DNA of 64,000 bases, taken from Rhodospirillales bacterium. GTDB taxonomy: Bacteria; Pseudomonadota; Alphaproteobacteria; Rhodospirillales; Shumkoniaceae. The stretch is taken from the NCBI GenBank assembly GCA_018432935.1, contig JAHDSF010000020.1:1-64000 (forward strand), given 5' to 3'. The notes below the pieces were generated by a model that did no database searches, had not been told where the DNA came from, and worked only from the letters and a program-made list of their open reading frames with translations. A program made the position numbers and the translations under genes. Below are positions 53,585-61,729 of the stretch, in pieces (within the stretch, counting starts at the first letter, position 1; each line of letters starts with the position of its first letter).

Positions 53585-55744
53585 CTATCGCCGCAGCAGA
53601 CGGCGCATCAGCAGGCGGACTCCGAACACGAGGCTTAGCCAGGCGGAGACTGCGAGCGCCAGCAGCGCCAGGTTCCCGGGTGAAGGGTCCTCGATGATCC
53701 CGGCGATCCCGGAGCCGACCGACGACAGCACCGCGATCCCGGGCATCATGCCCGCGAAGGTGCCCAGCGCGAAGTCGGACGCCTTCAGGCGGATCGCGCC
53801 GGCGACGAGATTGACGACCGCGAAAGGCGCGATCGGCACCATCCGGATGCCTGCCACCGACAGCACGCCGCGCTTCTTCAGCCCGTTGCCGATGCGCTGA
53901 ATGCGCCCGCGCGAGAACCGCTGCAGGAGCCCGGAGCCGAACGCGCGCCCGATGAAGAAGCCCGCCATGGCGCTGATCACCGACCCCGCAAGCCCGTAGG
54001 CGAACCCCGCGAACGGTCCGAAGACCGCAGCCGTCGTTGCGATCAGCACGGTGATCGGAAACCCCAGGGTACCGACGACCAGGTAGACGGCGAGCATGAT
54101 GGCCGGAGTCCAGGGCATCTCCGCCACCTTTTCCAGCAGGCCGCGGGCCGACCCGGCGTCGATCTCCAGGAACTTGCCGCCGACCGCCAACACGACGACC
54201 AGCAGCAGAATCGCCGCGAACACGATCCCGGCCACCAGACCCTTGCCGGACTTGCCATAGGTCTGGAAGTCGATCTCCTCCGGCTCGGGCGTTCGCAGCA
54301 CATGCTGCCAATCGCCGGGCGCATCGGGGTCGGTGGTCGCCTGTACCGATTCCAGCACGTCCGAGGCGACGGCAACCGAATCCTCGATCGCGCGCAGGCC
54401 CCGAGGCTCCCCGCTCCCTCGCTCTCCGATCGCCGCCAGATAACCGCCAGCGGCGGCGACCAGGCCCGGGACTTCTGCGGCGGTCACCCCGAGATGCTCG
54501 CCCAGCAGGGCATCCCGGATCCCTGCGATCCTCTCCCGCTGGCCCGCGGTCTGCGCTTCGAGGACGAGGTCGCACTCCGTGTCGAAGCCCATCGAGCGGT
54601 TGTTAAGGTTGGCCGAACCGACCCGAAGCACCCGATCGTCAACAATCATCAGCTTGGCGTGCACGGTGACCGGAACCTCAGCGCCTCGGCGATTGTGCAC
54701 GTACGGATGGAACAGCTGCACGCGTCCGCCGAACTCGCGCCGGAGCCGGGCGACGAACAGGGTGCGCGCCGCCCCCATCGCCGCCTCCTCGAGCCAATCC
54801 ATGGCCTGCCGCGGCCCCAGCAAGATCACCTCCAGCGAGGGGACCTCGCGGAGCCGCGCCAACAGCGCCTCGCAGATCACGCGCGACGTCATGTATTGGT
54901 TCTCGACATAGATGAGACGCTCGGCGCTGGCTATCATCCGCAGGAAGCACGCCTCGACTTCGCGCGCCGTCTGCTCGCCTGCGGACAATGCCGGAACCGT
55001 TCGTGCGATCCCGACGTCGATCTCCTCGAACATCGGCTCCAGCCCGTCCGGCCACGCGGCGATACGCTCGGCGATCGGCTGCAGCGGTTCGCCGCAGGCG
55101 CGCCGCCAACGTTCCCGCACAAGGTCGCCGAGAGCGACCGCGGCCTCGCCGTCGACGGCCATCTGCAAGTCGTGGAAGGGAAGCTTCTTCTCGGTCGACG
55201 ACCGGCGGATGATCGGATGATCGGGATCGTGGGCCGGGGTGTCCCACCGCCCCATGGCGAGATCGATCCCGCCGCAGAAGGCTATGCTGTCGTCTACCAC
55301 GACGATCTTCTGGTGATGGCAGCCGCCCGCCGGCACCAGATCGTCGAGACAGAGCTTCGCCGCCCCCTTCATCCTCCAGCCGAGAGTGATGGTCGGCGAC
55401 ATCTCGCGGGAGATCACATAGACCGCCGGGAAATCCCATAACAGGATGCGAATGTCGAGCTCCGGACGGCGCTTGGCAATGTAGCGAAGCAAGCGGCGCA
55501 GCTTGCCCGGTGCCCCGTCACGCGGCACCCGGCCGCCATGCAGCGGAGTCCGGCCGTCGACATCCCAGCCGGCGATCAGAACCTGACGGCGCGCCTTCAG
55601 CAGGACCTCGCGCAGCACGCCGAAGTACTCGGCGGCATCGATCAGAAGCCGGGCTTTCCCGGCACGGGCCAGGCGCCAGCACGTCGCGCCGGGCACGAGG
55701 ATCGAGGCGGGATCAGGTCGGAGGGTGGCGGGGGCTTCGTCCAT
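53585..55744 (-). CDS. Phospholipase D-VTT (SNARE-associated/DedA-like) fusion protein
   Basis: 719-residue fusion. The N-terminal half is a phospholipase D/cardiolipin-synthase-like domain with two HKD motifs, H144-K146-D151 (HHQKIVVVDD) and H362-K364-D369 (HAKLMIVDD). After a linker and a transmembrane helix (about 505-525) comes a VTT domain (about 540-700) with several helices: MLAVYLVVGTLGFPITVLIATTAAVFGPFAGFAYGLAGSVISA and VAGIRMVPIAPFAVVNLVAGA. VTT proteins are lipid scramblases or flippases, so one polypeptide may both remodel and move phospholipids. The ATG at 55744 is preferred over a TTG 6 nt upstream. Confidence 0.87.
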   Translation of the reverse strand: MDEAPATLRPDPASILVPGATCWRLARAGKARLLIDAAEYFGVLREVLLKARRQVLIAGWDVDGRTPLHGGRVPRDGAPGKLRRLLRYIAKRRPELDIRILLWDFPAVYVISREMSPTITLGWRMKGAAKLCLDDLVPAGGCHHQKIVVVDDSIAFCGGIDLAMGRWDTPAHDPDHPIIRRSSTEKKLPFHDLQMAVDGEAAVALGDLVRERWRRACGEPLQPIAERIAAWPDGLEPMFEEIDVGIARTVPALSAGEQTAREVEACFLRMIASAERLIYVENQYMTSRVICEALLARLREVPSLEVILLGPRQAMDWLEEAAMGAARTLFVARLRREFGGRVQLFHPYVHNRRGAEVPVTVHAKLMIVDDRVLRVGSANLNNRSMGFDTECDLVLEAQTAGQRERIAGIRDALLGEHLGVTAAEVPGLVAAAGGYLAAIGERGSGEPRGLRAIEDSVAVASDVLESVQATTDPDAPGDWQHVLRTPEPEEIDFQTYGKSGKGLVAGIVFAAILLLVVVLAVGGKFLEIDAGSARGLLEKVAEMPWTPAIMLAVYLVVGTLGFPITVLIATTAAVFGPFAGFAYGLAGSVISAMAGFFIGRAFGSGLLQRFSRGRIQRIGNGLKKRGVLSVAGIRMVPIAPFAVVNLVAGAIRLKASDFALGTFAGMMPGIAVLSSVGSGIAGIIEDPSPGNLALLALAVSAWLSLVFGVRLLMRRLLRR

Positions 55745-55784
55745 CGGCAACTGTTACATGGCCTTGATCGGCCGCGTTTAAACC

Positions 55785-55798
55785 GTTCCCAATGGGAT
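55785..55798. promoter_or_regulatory. GTTCCCCCWWWGGG-like motif, copy 4
   Basis: GTTCCCAATGGGAT, with a perfect TCCCA-A-TGGGA-like core, in the divergent gap between the phospholipase D fusion and the second aor pair. Confidence 0.3.
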
Positions 55799-55811
55799 GT
55801 GCCGCTTTCGG

Positions 55812-55831
55812 TTTGCGGAACTACCCGCAAA
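55812..55831. promoter_or_regulatory. Inverted repeat upstream of the second aor pair
   Basis: TTTGCGG (55812-55818), 6-nt spacer, CCGCAAA (55825-55831): a perfect 7-6-7 dyad 63 nt upstream of aorA copy 2. No matching dyad is visible upstream of aorA copy 1, so the two pairs may be regulated differently. Confidence 0.5.
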
Positions 55832-55893
55832 GAGAGACAATAAGAAAAACATGGAAATGCCGGACCGAGACCCGGTCACGTAGGGAGAACGCC

Positions 55894-56373
55894 ATGATGA
55901 AGTCCCTGACCATCGACGCCGCCAAGTGCACGGGTTGCCTCCAATGTGAGCTGGCCTGCTCGTTCGAGCACGAGGGGGTGTTCAATCCTGCGAAATCGCG
56001 CGTCAAGGTATTCGTCTTGCACGACACGGGACGGTACATACCCTACACGTGCACGCAGTGCTCGGACGCTTGGTGCGCGTCCGTGTGTCCGGTGGAGGCG
56101 ATCGAATCCGACCGCGAGACCGGGGTGAAGCGGGTAATCGACAGCCGCTGCGTCGGCTGCAAGGTGTGTACGATCGCCTGTCCCTTCGGCACCATCAACT
56201 ACAACGCTGCCAGCGGCAAGGTCGTGAAGTGCGATCTCTGCGGCGGCGAGCCGGCCTGCGCCGACGCCTGTCCTACCGGCGCGATCACCTTCGTCGACGC
56301 CGAATGGACCGGCTACGGGCGCATGAAGGCATGGGCCGGCCGAACCGACACCGCTGCGCAGGCGCAAGGATAA
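55894..56373 (+). CDS. aorA: Four-cluster ferredoxin subunit of aldehyde oxidoreductase (copy 2)
   Basis: 159-residue paralogue of the 48885 product with the same 16 cysteines: CTGCLQCELAC, CTQCSDAWCASVCP, CVGCKVCTIACP and CDLCGGEPACADACP. AGGGAGA upstream supports the ATG at 55894. It precedes aorB copy 2 by 11 nt. This pair, not copy 1, lies directly next to aorC and the MoaD-like gene, so it may be the core set. Confidence 0.9.
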   Translation: MMKSLTIDAAKCTGCLQCELACSFEHEGVFNPAKSRVKVFVLHDTGRYIPYTCTQCSDAWCASVCPVEAIESDRETGVKRVIDSRCVGCKVCTIACPFGTINYNAASGKVVKCDLCGGEPACADACPTGAITFVDAEWTGYGRMKAWAGRTDTAAQAQG

Positions 56374-56384
56374 GGGAGGACACC

Positions 56385-58232
56385 ATGTCTTGGACAAGGA
56401 AGCTCCTGCGGGTCGACCTCGATGCGAGGACCTGCGGGGCGGAACCCCTGAACATGGAATGGGCCGAGCGGTACATCGGCCAGCGGGGCTTGGCCAGCAA
56501 GTATCTGTCTGAGGAGGTCGATCCCAAGGTCGACCCGCTGTCGCCGGCCAACAAGCTGATCTTCGCCACCGGGCCGCTGACCGGCACGGCGGCGTCGACC
56601 GGCGGCCGCTATTCGGTGGTCACCAAGGGTCCCCTGACCGGCACCATCGCCTGCTCGAACTCGGGCGGCTTCTTCGGCGCCGAGCTGAAGTTCGCCGGCT
56701 GGGACATGATCATCTTCGAGGGCCGCTCGGAAGAGCCGCTCTATCTCTGCATCGAGAACGACCGCGCGCAACTCCTGCCGGCGGCGGAGCTGTGGGGCAG
56801 AAGCGTCTGGGAAACCGAAGCGCTGATCCGCAAGCGCCACGGCGACCCGCAGCTGAGAATCGCTTCCATCGGCAGGGCTGGCGAGACTGGCTGCCTGTTC
56901 GCCGGGGTCGTCAACGACCTGCACCGGGCGGCGGGCCGCACCGGCGTCGGGGCCGTGATGGGGGCCAAGAATCTCAAGGCGGTAGCGGTCCGCGGAACCC
57001 TCGGCGTCAAGGTCGCCGACCCCAAGGCGTTCATGGCGGCAGTGGCGGAGGGCAAGGCCAAGCTCGCCACCAATCCGGTGACCAGCCAGGGGCTGCCCAC
57101 CTACGGCACCCAGGTCCTCGTCAACGTCATCAACGAGGCCGGCGCGTTCCCCACCCGCAACGGCCGCGACGTGCAGTTCGAGGGGGCGCGCAGGATCTCG
57201 GCCGAGGCGATGCACGAAAAACGCCCGACCGACGGCAAGCCCAACCTGCTGCGCAACGGCGCCTGCTTCGGCTGTACGATTGCATGCGGCCGCATCTCCC
57301 AGATCGACCGCGGCCACTTCTCGGTCAAGGACAAACCCCGCTACTGGGAGCCCTCGGGAGGCCTGGAGTACGAGGCCGCCTGGGCGCTCGGCGCCGCCAC
57401 CGGCGTCGACGACCTCGAAGCCCTGACCTACGTCAACTACCTGTGCAACGAGCACGGCATGGACCCGATTACGCTGGGAGCGACGATCGGGGCGGCGATG
57501 GAGCTGTACGAGATCGGCGCCATCCCCGCCAACGAGACCGGCGGCCTGAAGCTGACCTTCGGTTCCGCGGAGGCGTTGTGCAAGGCGGCGGAGCTGTGCG
57601 GCACCGGCGAAGGCTTCGGCCGGGAGATCGCGCTCGGGTCGAAGCGGCTGTGCGAGAAATACGGCCACCCCGACCTGTCGATGACCGTCAAGGGCCAAGA
57701 GTTCCCGGCCTACGACCCGCGCGGCATCCAGGGCATCGGGCTGGAGTATGCGACCTCGAACCGGGGCGCCTGTCACGTCCGCGGCTACACCATCTCGTCG
57801 GAGATCCTGGCCACGCCGGTCAAGACCGACCCCCTGGTCACCGAGGGCAAGGCCGAGCTGTGCAAGGCCTTCCAGGACGCCACCGCAGTCGTCGATTCGG
57901 CGGGCATCTGTCTGTTCTCCACCTTTGCCTGGGGCATCCCGGACATCGCGCCGCAGATCGAGGCCGCCTGCGGCGGCAAGTGGCCCGTCGAGCGCCTGAT
58001 CGAAACGGGCGAGCGGATCTGGAACCTCGAGCGGAAGTTCAACCTGGCGGCCGGCTTCTCGGCCAAGGACGATACGCTGCCCAAGCGCATCCTCAAGGAG
58101 GCGGCCAAGACAGGTCCGGCCAAGGGGAAGGTCAACCGGCTGCACGAGATGCTGCCCGAGTACTACAAGGCGCGGGGCTGGACTGCCGACGGCATTCCCA
58201 GCAACCGCACCCTCGAACGCCTGGCGCTGTAG
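56385..58232 (+). CDS. aorB: Tungsten-dependent aldehyde:ferredoxin oxidoreductase large subunit (copy 2)
   Basis: 615-residue paralogue of the 49368 product, similar throughout (LRVDLDARTCGAEPLNMEWAERYIGQRG, GPLTGTAASTGGRYSVVTKGPL). Cluster ligands are C294, C297, C301 (CFGCTIAC) and C509 (SAGICLF). GGGAGGA precedes the ATG. The two copies differ most in the stretch about residues 465-490 and at the C-terminal linker, so substrate or partner preference may differ. Followed by aorC after 64 nt. Confidence 0.92.
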   Translation: MSWTRKLLRVDLDARTCGAEPLNMEWAERYIGQRGLASKYLSEEVDPKVDPLSPANKLIFATGPLTGTAASTGGRYSVVTKGPLTGTIACSNSGGFFGAELKFAGWDMIIFEGRSEEPLYLCIENDRAQLLPAAELWGRSVWETEALIRKRHGDPQLRIASIGRAGETGCLFAGVVNDLHRAAGRTGVGAVMGAKNLKAVAVRGTLGVKVADPKAFMAAVAEGKAKLATNPVTSQGLPTYGTQVLVNVINEAGAFPTRNGRDVQFEGARRISAEAMHEKRPTDGKPNLLRNGACFGCTIACGRISQIDRGHFSVKDKPRYWEPSGGLEYEAAWALGAATGVDDLEALTYVNYLCNEHGMDPITLGATIGAAMELYEIGAIPANETGGLKLTFGSAEALCKAAELCGTGEGFGREIALGSKRLCEKYGHPDLSMTVKGQEFPAYDPRGIQGIGLEYATSNRGACHVRGYTISSEILATPVKTDPLVTEGKAELCKAFQDATAVVDSAGICLFSTFAWGIPDIAPQIEAACGGKWPVERLIETGERIWNLERKFNLAAGFSAKDDTLPKRILKEAAKTGPAKGKVNRLHEMLPEYYKARGWTADGIPSNRTLERLAL

Positions 58233-58296
58233 CCAGCACGTCGCCGGCGGCTCTCTCCTCGGTGGGGGCCGCCGGCACCGGTATCAGGAGCGGATC

Positions 58297-59520
58297 ATGC
58301 AACATGTGATCATCGGCGCAGGACCGGCCGGCGTCACCGCGGCCGAGCATCTCCGGCGCCTCGACCCCGCGGCCGGCGTGTCGATGGTGGCGGGGGAAGC
58401 GGGCCTGCCCTATGCCCGCATGGCCATCCCCTATCTGCTGAGCGGCCGTATCGGCGAGGCCGGCACGATGATCCGCCGCGATCCCGGGCACTACGAGGAG
58501 CTGGGAATCCGCGTGCTCTGCGGCAGGGCGCGCAAGGTCGACGCGGCCGGTCACACCGTCATTCTCGATGATGGACGCAAGCTGCGTTACGACCGCCTGC
58601 TGGTGGCAACCGGATCCTCTCCCTCGGCCCCTGCCGTCGAAGGGCTCGACCGTCCCGGCGTCCACACCTGCTGGACCCTCGAAGACGCCCGCAGGATCGT
58701 CGCCGCGGCCCAGACCGGCTCGCGGGTGGTGCTGATGGGCGTCGGCTTCGTCTCCTGCATCATCATGCAGGGCCTGGTGGCCAGGGGTTCCGGTCTGACC
58801 GTCATCGCCGGCTCCTCGGGACGCATGGTGCGCAGCATGATGGACGAGACCGCCGGCGGCATGATCCGCCGCTGGTGCGAGGCCAGAGGAGTCAGGGTCC
58901 TCTCCGGCGACCGCGCAGTCGCGGTGGAGGACGGTCCCGCCGTACGCATGGAGTCCGGGGAAACGCTGCCCTGCGAGCTGGTCGTCGTGGCGACCGGCGT
59001 GAAGCCGAACGTCGAGTTCCTCGACGGAACCGGCGTCACCGTCGAGCAGGGGATCCTGGTCGACGCCCGGATGCGCTCCACCGTGCCCGGCATCTACGCC
59101 GCCGGGGATTGCGCCCAGGGACCCGATTTCGGCTCCCGCTCGCGCTCGGTCCATGCGATCCAGCCCGCCGCCGTCGAGCAGGGTCGCGTCGCCGCCTTCA
59201 ACATGGCCGGACGCGACCTCGCCTACCGCGGCGGGATACCGATGAACGTGCTGGACACCCTGGGCCTGATCGCCACCTCGATCGGCCGCTGGCAGGGAGC
59301 CGGCGACGGCACCTGGGTCGAGGACGGCGACGCCTACCGCTACATGCGTCTGGAGTTCGAGGACGACCGTGTGATCGGCGCCATCAACGTCGGCCGCACC
59401 GACCACATCGGCGTCATTCGCGGTCTGATCGAGGGACGGGTCCCGCTCGGCGTCTGGAAGGACCGGCTGCGGGCCGACCCCAATCGCGTCGCCGAGGCGT
59501 ACGTGGCGGCCACCCGGTGA
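58297..59520 (+). CDS. aorC: FAD/NAD(P)-dependent oxidoreductase subunit of aldehyde oxidoreductase
   Basis: 407-residue pyridine-nucleotide-disulfide-type flavoprotein: FAD motif MQHVIIGAGPAGVTAAEHL, NAD-binding VVLMGVGFVSC, and IYAAGDCAQGPDFGSRS closing the FAD site. In Aromatoleum the equivalent AorC lets AorAB use NAD+ as electron acceptor, and this gene follows aorB copy 2. Only one aorC is present for two aorAB pairs. No CxxxxC redox pair is visible, so it works as an electron-transfer flavoprotein rather than a disulfide reductase. Confidence 0.85.
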   Translation: MQHVIIGAGPAGVTAAEHLRRLDPAAGVSMVAGEAGLPYARMAIPYLLSGRIGEAGTMIRRDPGHYEELGIRVLCGRARKVDAAGHTVILDDGRKLRYDRLLVATGSSPSAPAVEGLDRPGVHTCWTLEDARRIVAAAQTGSRVVLMGVGFVSCIIMQGLVARGSGLTVIAGSSGRMVRSMMDETAGGMIRRWCEARGVRVLSGDRAVAVEDGPAVRMESGETLPCELVVVATGVKPNVEFLDGTGVTVEQGILVDARMRSTVPGIYAAGDCAQGPDFGSRSRSVHAIQPAAVEQGRVAAFNMAGRDLAYRGGIPMNVLDTLGLIATSIGRWQGAGDGTWVEDGDAYRYMRLEFEDDRVIGAINVGRTDHIGVIRGLIEGRVPLGVWKDRLRADPNRVAEAYVAATR

Positions 59521-59527
59521 ACGCCCC

Positions 59528-59779
59528 ATGCTGGTGACGGTCAAGCTGTTCGCCTCGCTCACCCGCTTCCTGCCTGCGGGAGCCTCCGGCAACGAGGCGC
59601 GGGTCGAGGTCGAGCAGACGATGTCCCTCGAATCCCTGATCGCGCGCCTCGGCCTGCCGCACGAGCAGTGCCACCTCGTACTTGTCAATGGCGCCTACAT
59701 CGAACCCAGCCGCCGCGCCGTCGTCGTCCTGAGACCAGAAGACGTCATCGCCGTCTGGCCCAATGTCGCCGGGGGCTGA
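59528..59779 (+). CDS. MoaD/ThiS-like sulfur carrier, probably for the tungsten pterin cofactor
   Basis: 83-residue ubiquitin-like protein: MLVTVKLFASLTRFLPAG opening, MSLESLIARLGLPHEQCHLVLVNGAYI, RPEDVIAVWPNVAGG. It ends in the double glycine that becomes a thiocarboxylate. It starts 7 nt after aorC. MoaD-like genes accompany tungsten aldehyde oxidoreductases and may supply sulfur for their pterin; the Aromatoleum aor operon is similar as I recall it. A role in thiamine synthesis is less likely here. Confidence 0.85.
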   Translation: MLVTVKLFASLTRFLPAGASGNEARVEVEQTMSLESLIARLGLPHEQCHLVLVNGAYIEPSRRAVVVLRPEDVIAVWPNVAGG

Positions 59780-59829
59780 CGGAGGCGTGCAATTCGGCTA
59801 GACACGGGCCCTCCGGTTTGGGAAGGGCC

Positions 59830-60915
59830 ATGATGAACGCTCACCTCGTCGTCGACGTCTCCGGCCACGGCTTCGGTCACCTCGGCCAGATCGCGCCGGT
59901 CCTGCGCGAAATGCTGCGGAGAATTCCGGGACTCCGGCTGACCTTGCGTACCGCTGTCGCCGCGGAGGCGGTTACTCGGATCCTGCGCGCGCCGTACCAG
60001 CACCACGCGCCAGCCGCCGAGGCCATCCCCCTGATGCGGGGGCCGAACAGGGTCGACGTCCCGGCCACCGCCGCCGCCTTCGCCGCCTTTCACGCCAACT
60101 TCGCCGCGACGGTCGAAACCGAGGCGCGACGCCTGGAAGTCCTGCGCCCCACCCTGCTTGTGTCCGACATTCCCTACTCCAGCCTCGCCGCGGCCAGCGC
60201 GGCAGGCATTCCGGCGGTCGCATTCAGCTCGCTCAACTGGCGCGACGTCGTCTCCGCCTACTGCAGCTCCGAGCCGGGATTCGATTCCATCCTGGACGAG
60301 ATGAAGGCGGCCTACGCGGGGGCCGGGACGTTCATCCTGTGCGCCCCTCACCTGCCCACGGCGTGGCACCCCAGACGGCGCCCGGTCGGCCCGGTGGGAT
60401 CGGTGGGACGCGACCGCCGCGACGAGATCCTGCGGCGTCTCGGCACCGGCCCCGAGGCGCGCCTGGTTCTCGTCTCCTATGGCGGCATCCCCGGCGGCTT
60501 CCCGGTACAGCGTCTTCCGACGCTTGAGGACGTGCGCTGGATCTTCGGCGAGCTGAGCGTGGGCGGCCGCGGCGACGGCGTCAGCTTCGCCGACCTCGGC
60601 ATGCCTTTCGCCGACGTTGTCCGCTCCGTCGACCTCGCGCTGACCAAGCCCGGCTACGGCCTGTTCGCCGACGCCGCGTGCAACGGGACCCCGGTGCTGT
60701 ACGTCGAGCGGCCCGACTGGCCGGAAACCCCCTATCTCGCCGAGTGGATCGCGCGGAGTGGCGCCGCAGCCTCGGTTCCCGCCGAGCGCCTGCTGGCGGG
60801 CGACGTCGCCGCCGAGGTTCTGGCCATCCTCGATCGCCCGCGCCCGCGGCCGGTGGAGCCGTCGGGGATCGCCGAAGCCGCCGATATCCTGGAAGGACTG
60901 CTTCGGCGGTGCTAG
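59830..60915 (+). CDS. MurG-like glycosyltransferase of unknown substrate
   Basis: 361-residue protein with a GT-B, MurG-like layout. The N-terminus is HLVVDVSGHGFGHLGQIAPVLREMLRR, with the SGHGxGH motif where MurG-type enzymes have GGHGG. The central part is VSYGGIPGGFPVQRLP. A C-terminal donor-binding region reads LALTKPGYGLFADAACNGTPVLYVERPDWPET. It has no membrane helix. It lies 50 nt after the MoaD-like gene and 33 nt before an SDR gene, but a link to aldehyde oxidation is not evident. GGGAAGGG precedes the ATG. Confidence 0.72.
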   Translation: MMNAHLVVDVSGHGFGHLGQIAPVLREMLRRIPGLRLTLRTAVAAEAVTRILRAPYQHHAPAAEAIPLMRGPNRVDVPATAAAFAAFHANFAATVETEARRLEVLRPTLLVSDIPYSSLAAASAAGIPAVAFSSLNWRDVVSAYCSSEPGFDSILDEMKAAYAGAGTFILCAPHLPTAWHPRRRPVGPVGSVGRDRRDEILRRLGTGPEARLVLVSYGGIPGGFPVQRLPTLEDVRWIFGELSVGGRGDGVSFADLGMPFADVVRSVDLALTKPGYGLFADAACNGTPVLYVERPDWPETPYLAEWIARSGAAASVPAERLLAGDVAAEVLAILDRPRPRPVEPSGIAEAADILEGLLRRC

Positions 60916-60948
60916 CGTGCGGCGGACCCAGGAAAGGAGAATGTCGTC

Positions 60949-61653
60949 ATGACCGAAGCCCCCGTCGCCATCGTCACCGCCGCCGGGAAAGGCATGGGCG
61001 CCGCCATTGCCCGCGAGCTTCACGCGCGCGGCTGGCGACTGGCGCTGCTGTCGCCGTCCGGCCGGGCCGAGGCGCTCGCCGCGGAACTCGGCGGCGTCGG
61101 CGTCACCGGCTCGATCACCGAGTCGAAGGACCTGGAGACGCTGGTCAACCGGACCATCGAAGCCTACGGCCGCATCGACGGGCTGGCGGTCAGCACCGGA
61201 CACGCCCCCAAGGGCTCGCTGCTCGCCATCCCCGACGCCGACTGGCACCGCGGACTGGATCTCGTCATCCTCAGCGTGGTGCGCCTGCTCCGCCTCGTCA
61301 CCCCGGTAATGGAACGCCAGGGAGCGGGCGCAGTGGTGACCCTCTCGACGTTCTCGGCCTTCGAACCGTCGCTGCGGTTCCCGGTCTCCTCCACCCTGCG
61401 CGCCGGGCTGGCCAGCTTCGTCAAGCTGTACGCCGACGAAGTGGCCGCCAAGGGCATTCGCATCAACAACGTGATGCCGGGGTTCATCGACAGCATCAAC
61501 CAGGGCGAGGAGACGATCGCCGCGATCCCGATGAAGCGCCTGGGGCGGGTCGAGGAGATCGCCAGGACGGTCGCCTTCCTGCTGTCGCCCGACGCCGGCT
61601 ACATCACCGGGCAGAGCCTGCGCGTCGACGGAGGCATCACCCGTTCGGTGTAG
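60949..61653 (+). CDS. Short-chain dehydrogenase/reductase with unusual catalytic site
   Basis: 234-residue SDR: AIVTAAGKGMGAAIARELHARGW (cofactor loop), DGLAVSTGHAPKG and the C-terminal IARTVAFLLSPDAGYITGQSLRVDGGITRSV typical of FabG-like enzymes. At the active site, the YxxxK motif aligned before AGLASFVK is SSTLR, so both the catalytic Tyr and Lys are missing (Ser and Arg instead). Either the reaction differs or the protein is non-catalytic. AAGGAG lies 9 nt before the ATG. Confidence 0.85.
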   Translation: MTEAPVAIVTAAGKGMGAAIARELHARGWRLALLSPSGRAEALAAELGGVGVTGSITESKDLETLVNRTIEAYGRIDGLAVSTGHAPKGSLLAIPDADWHRGLDLVILSVVRLLRLVTPVMERQGAGAVVTLSTFSAFEPSLRFPVSSTLRAGLASFVKLYADEVAAKGIRINNVMPGFIDSINQGEETIAAIPMKRLGRVEEIARTVAFLLSPDAGYITGQSLRVDGGITRSV

Positions 61654-61729
61654 GAACGGTGCCCCTGTGCAATCGATAGGAAGCCTGCGCGAATTCGGCT
61701 AAGATCCGGCAGTCGCGACGGAGGTTCCG

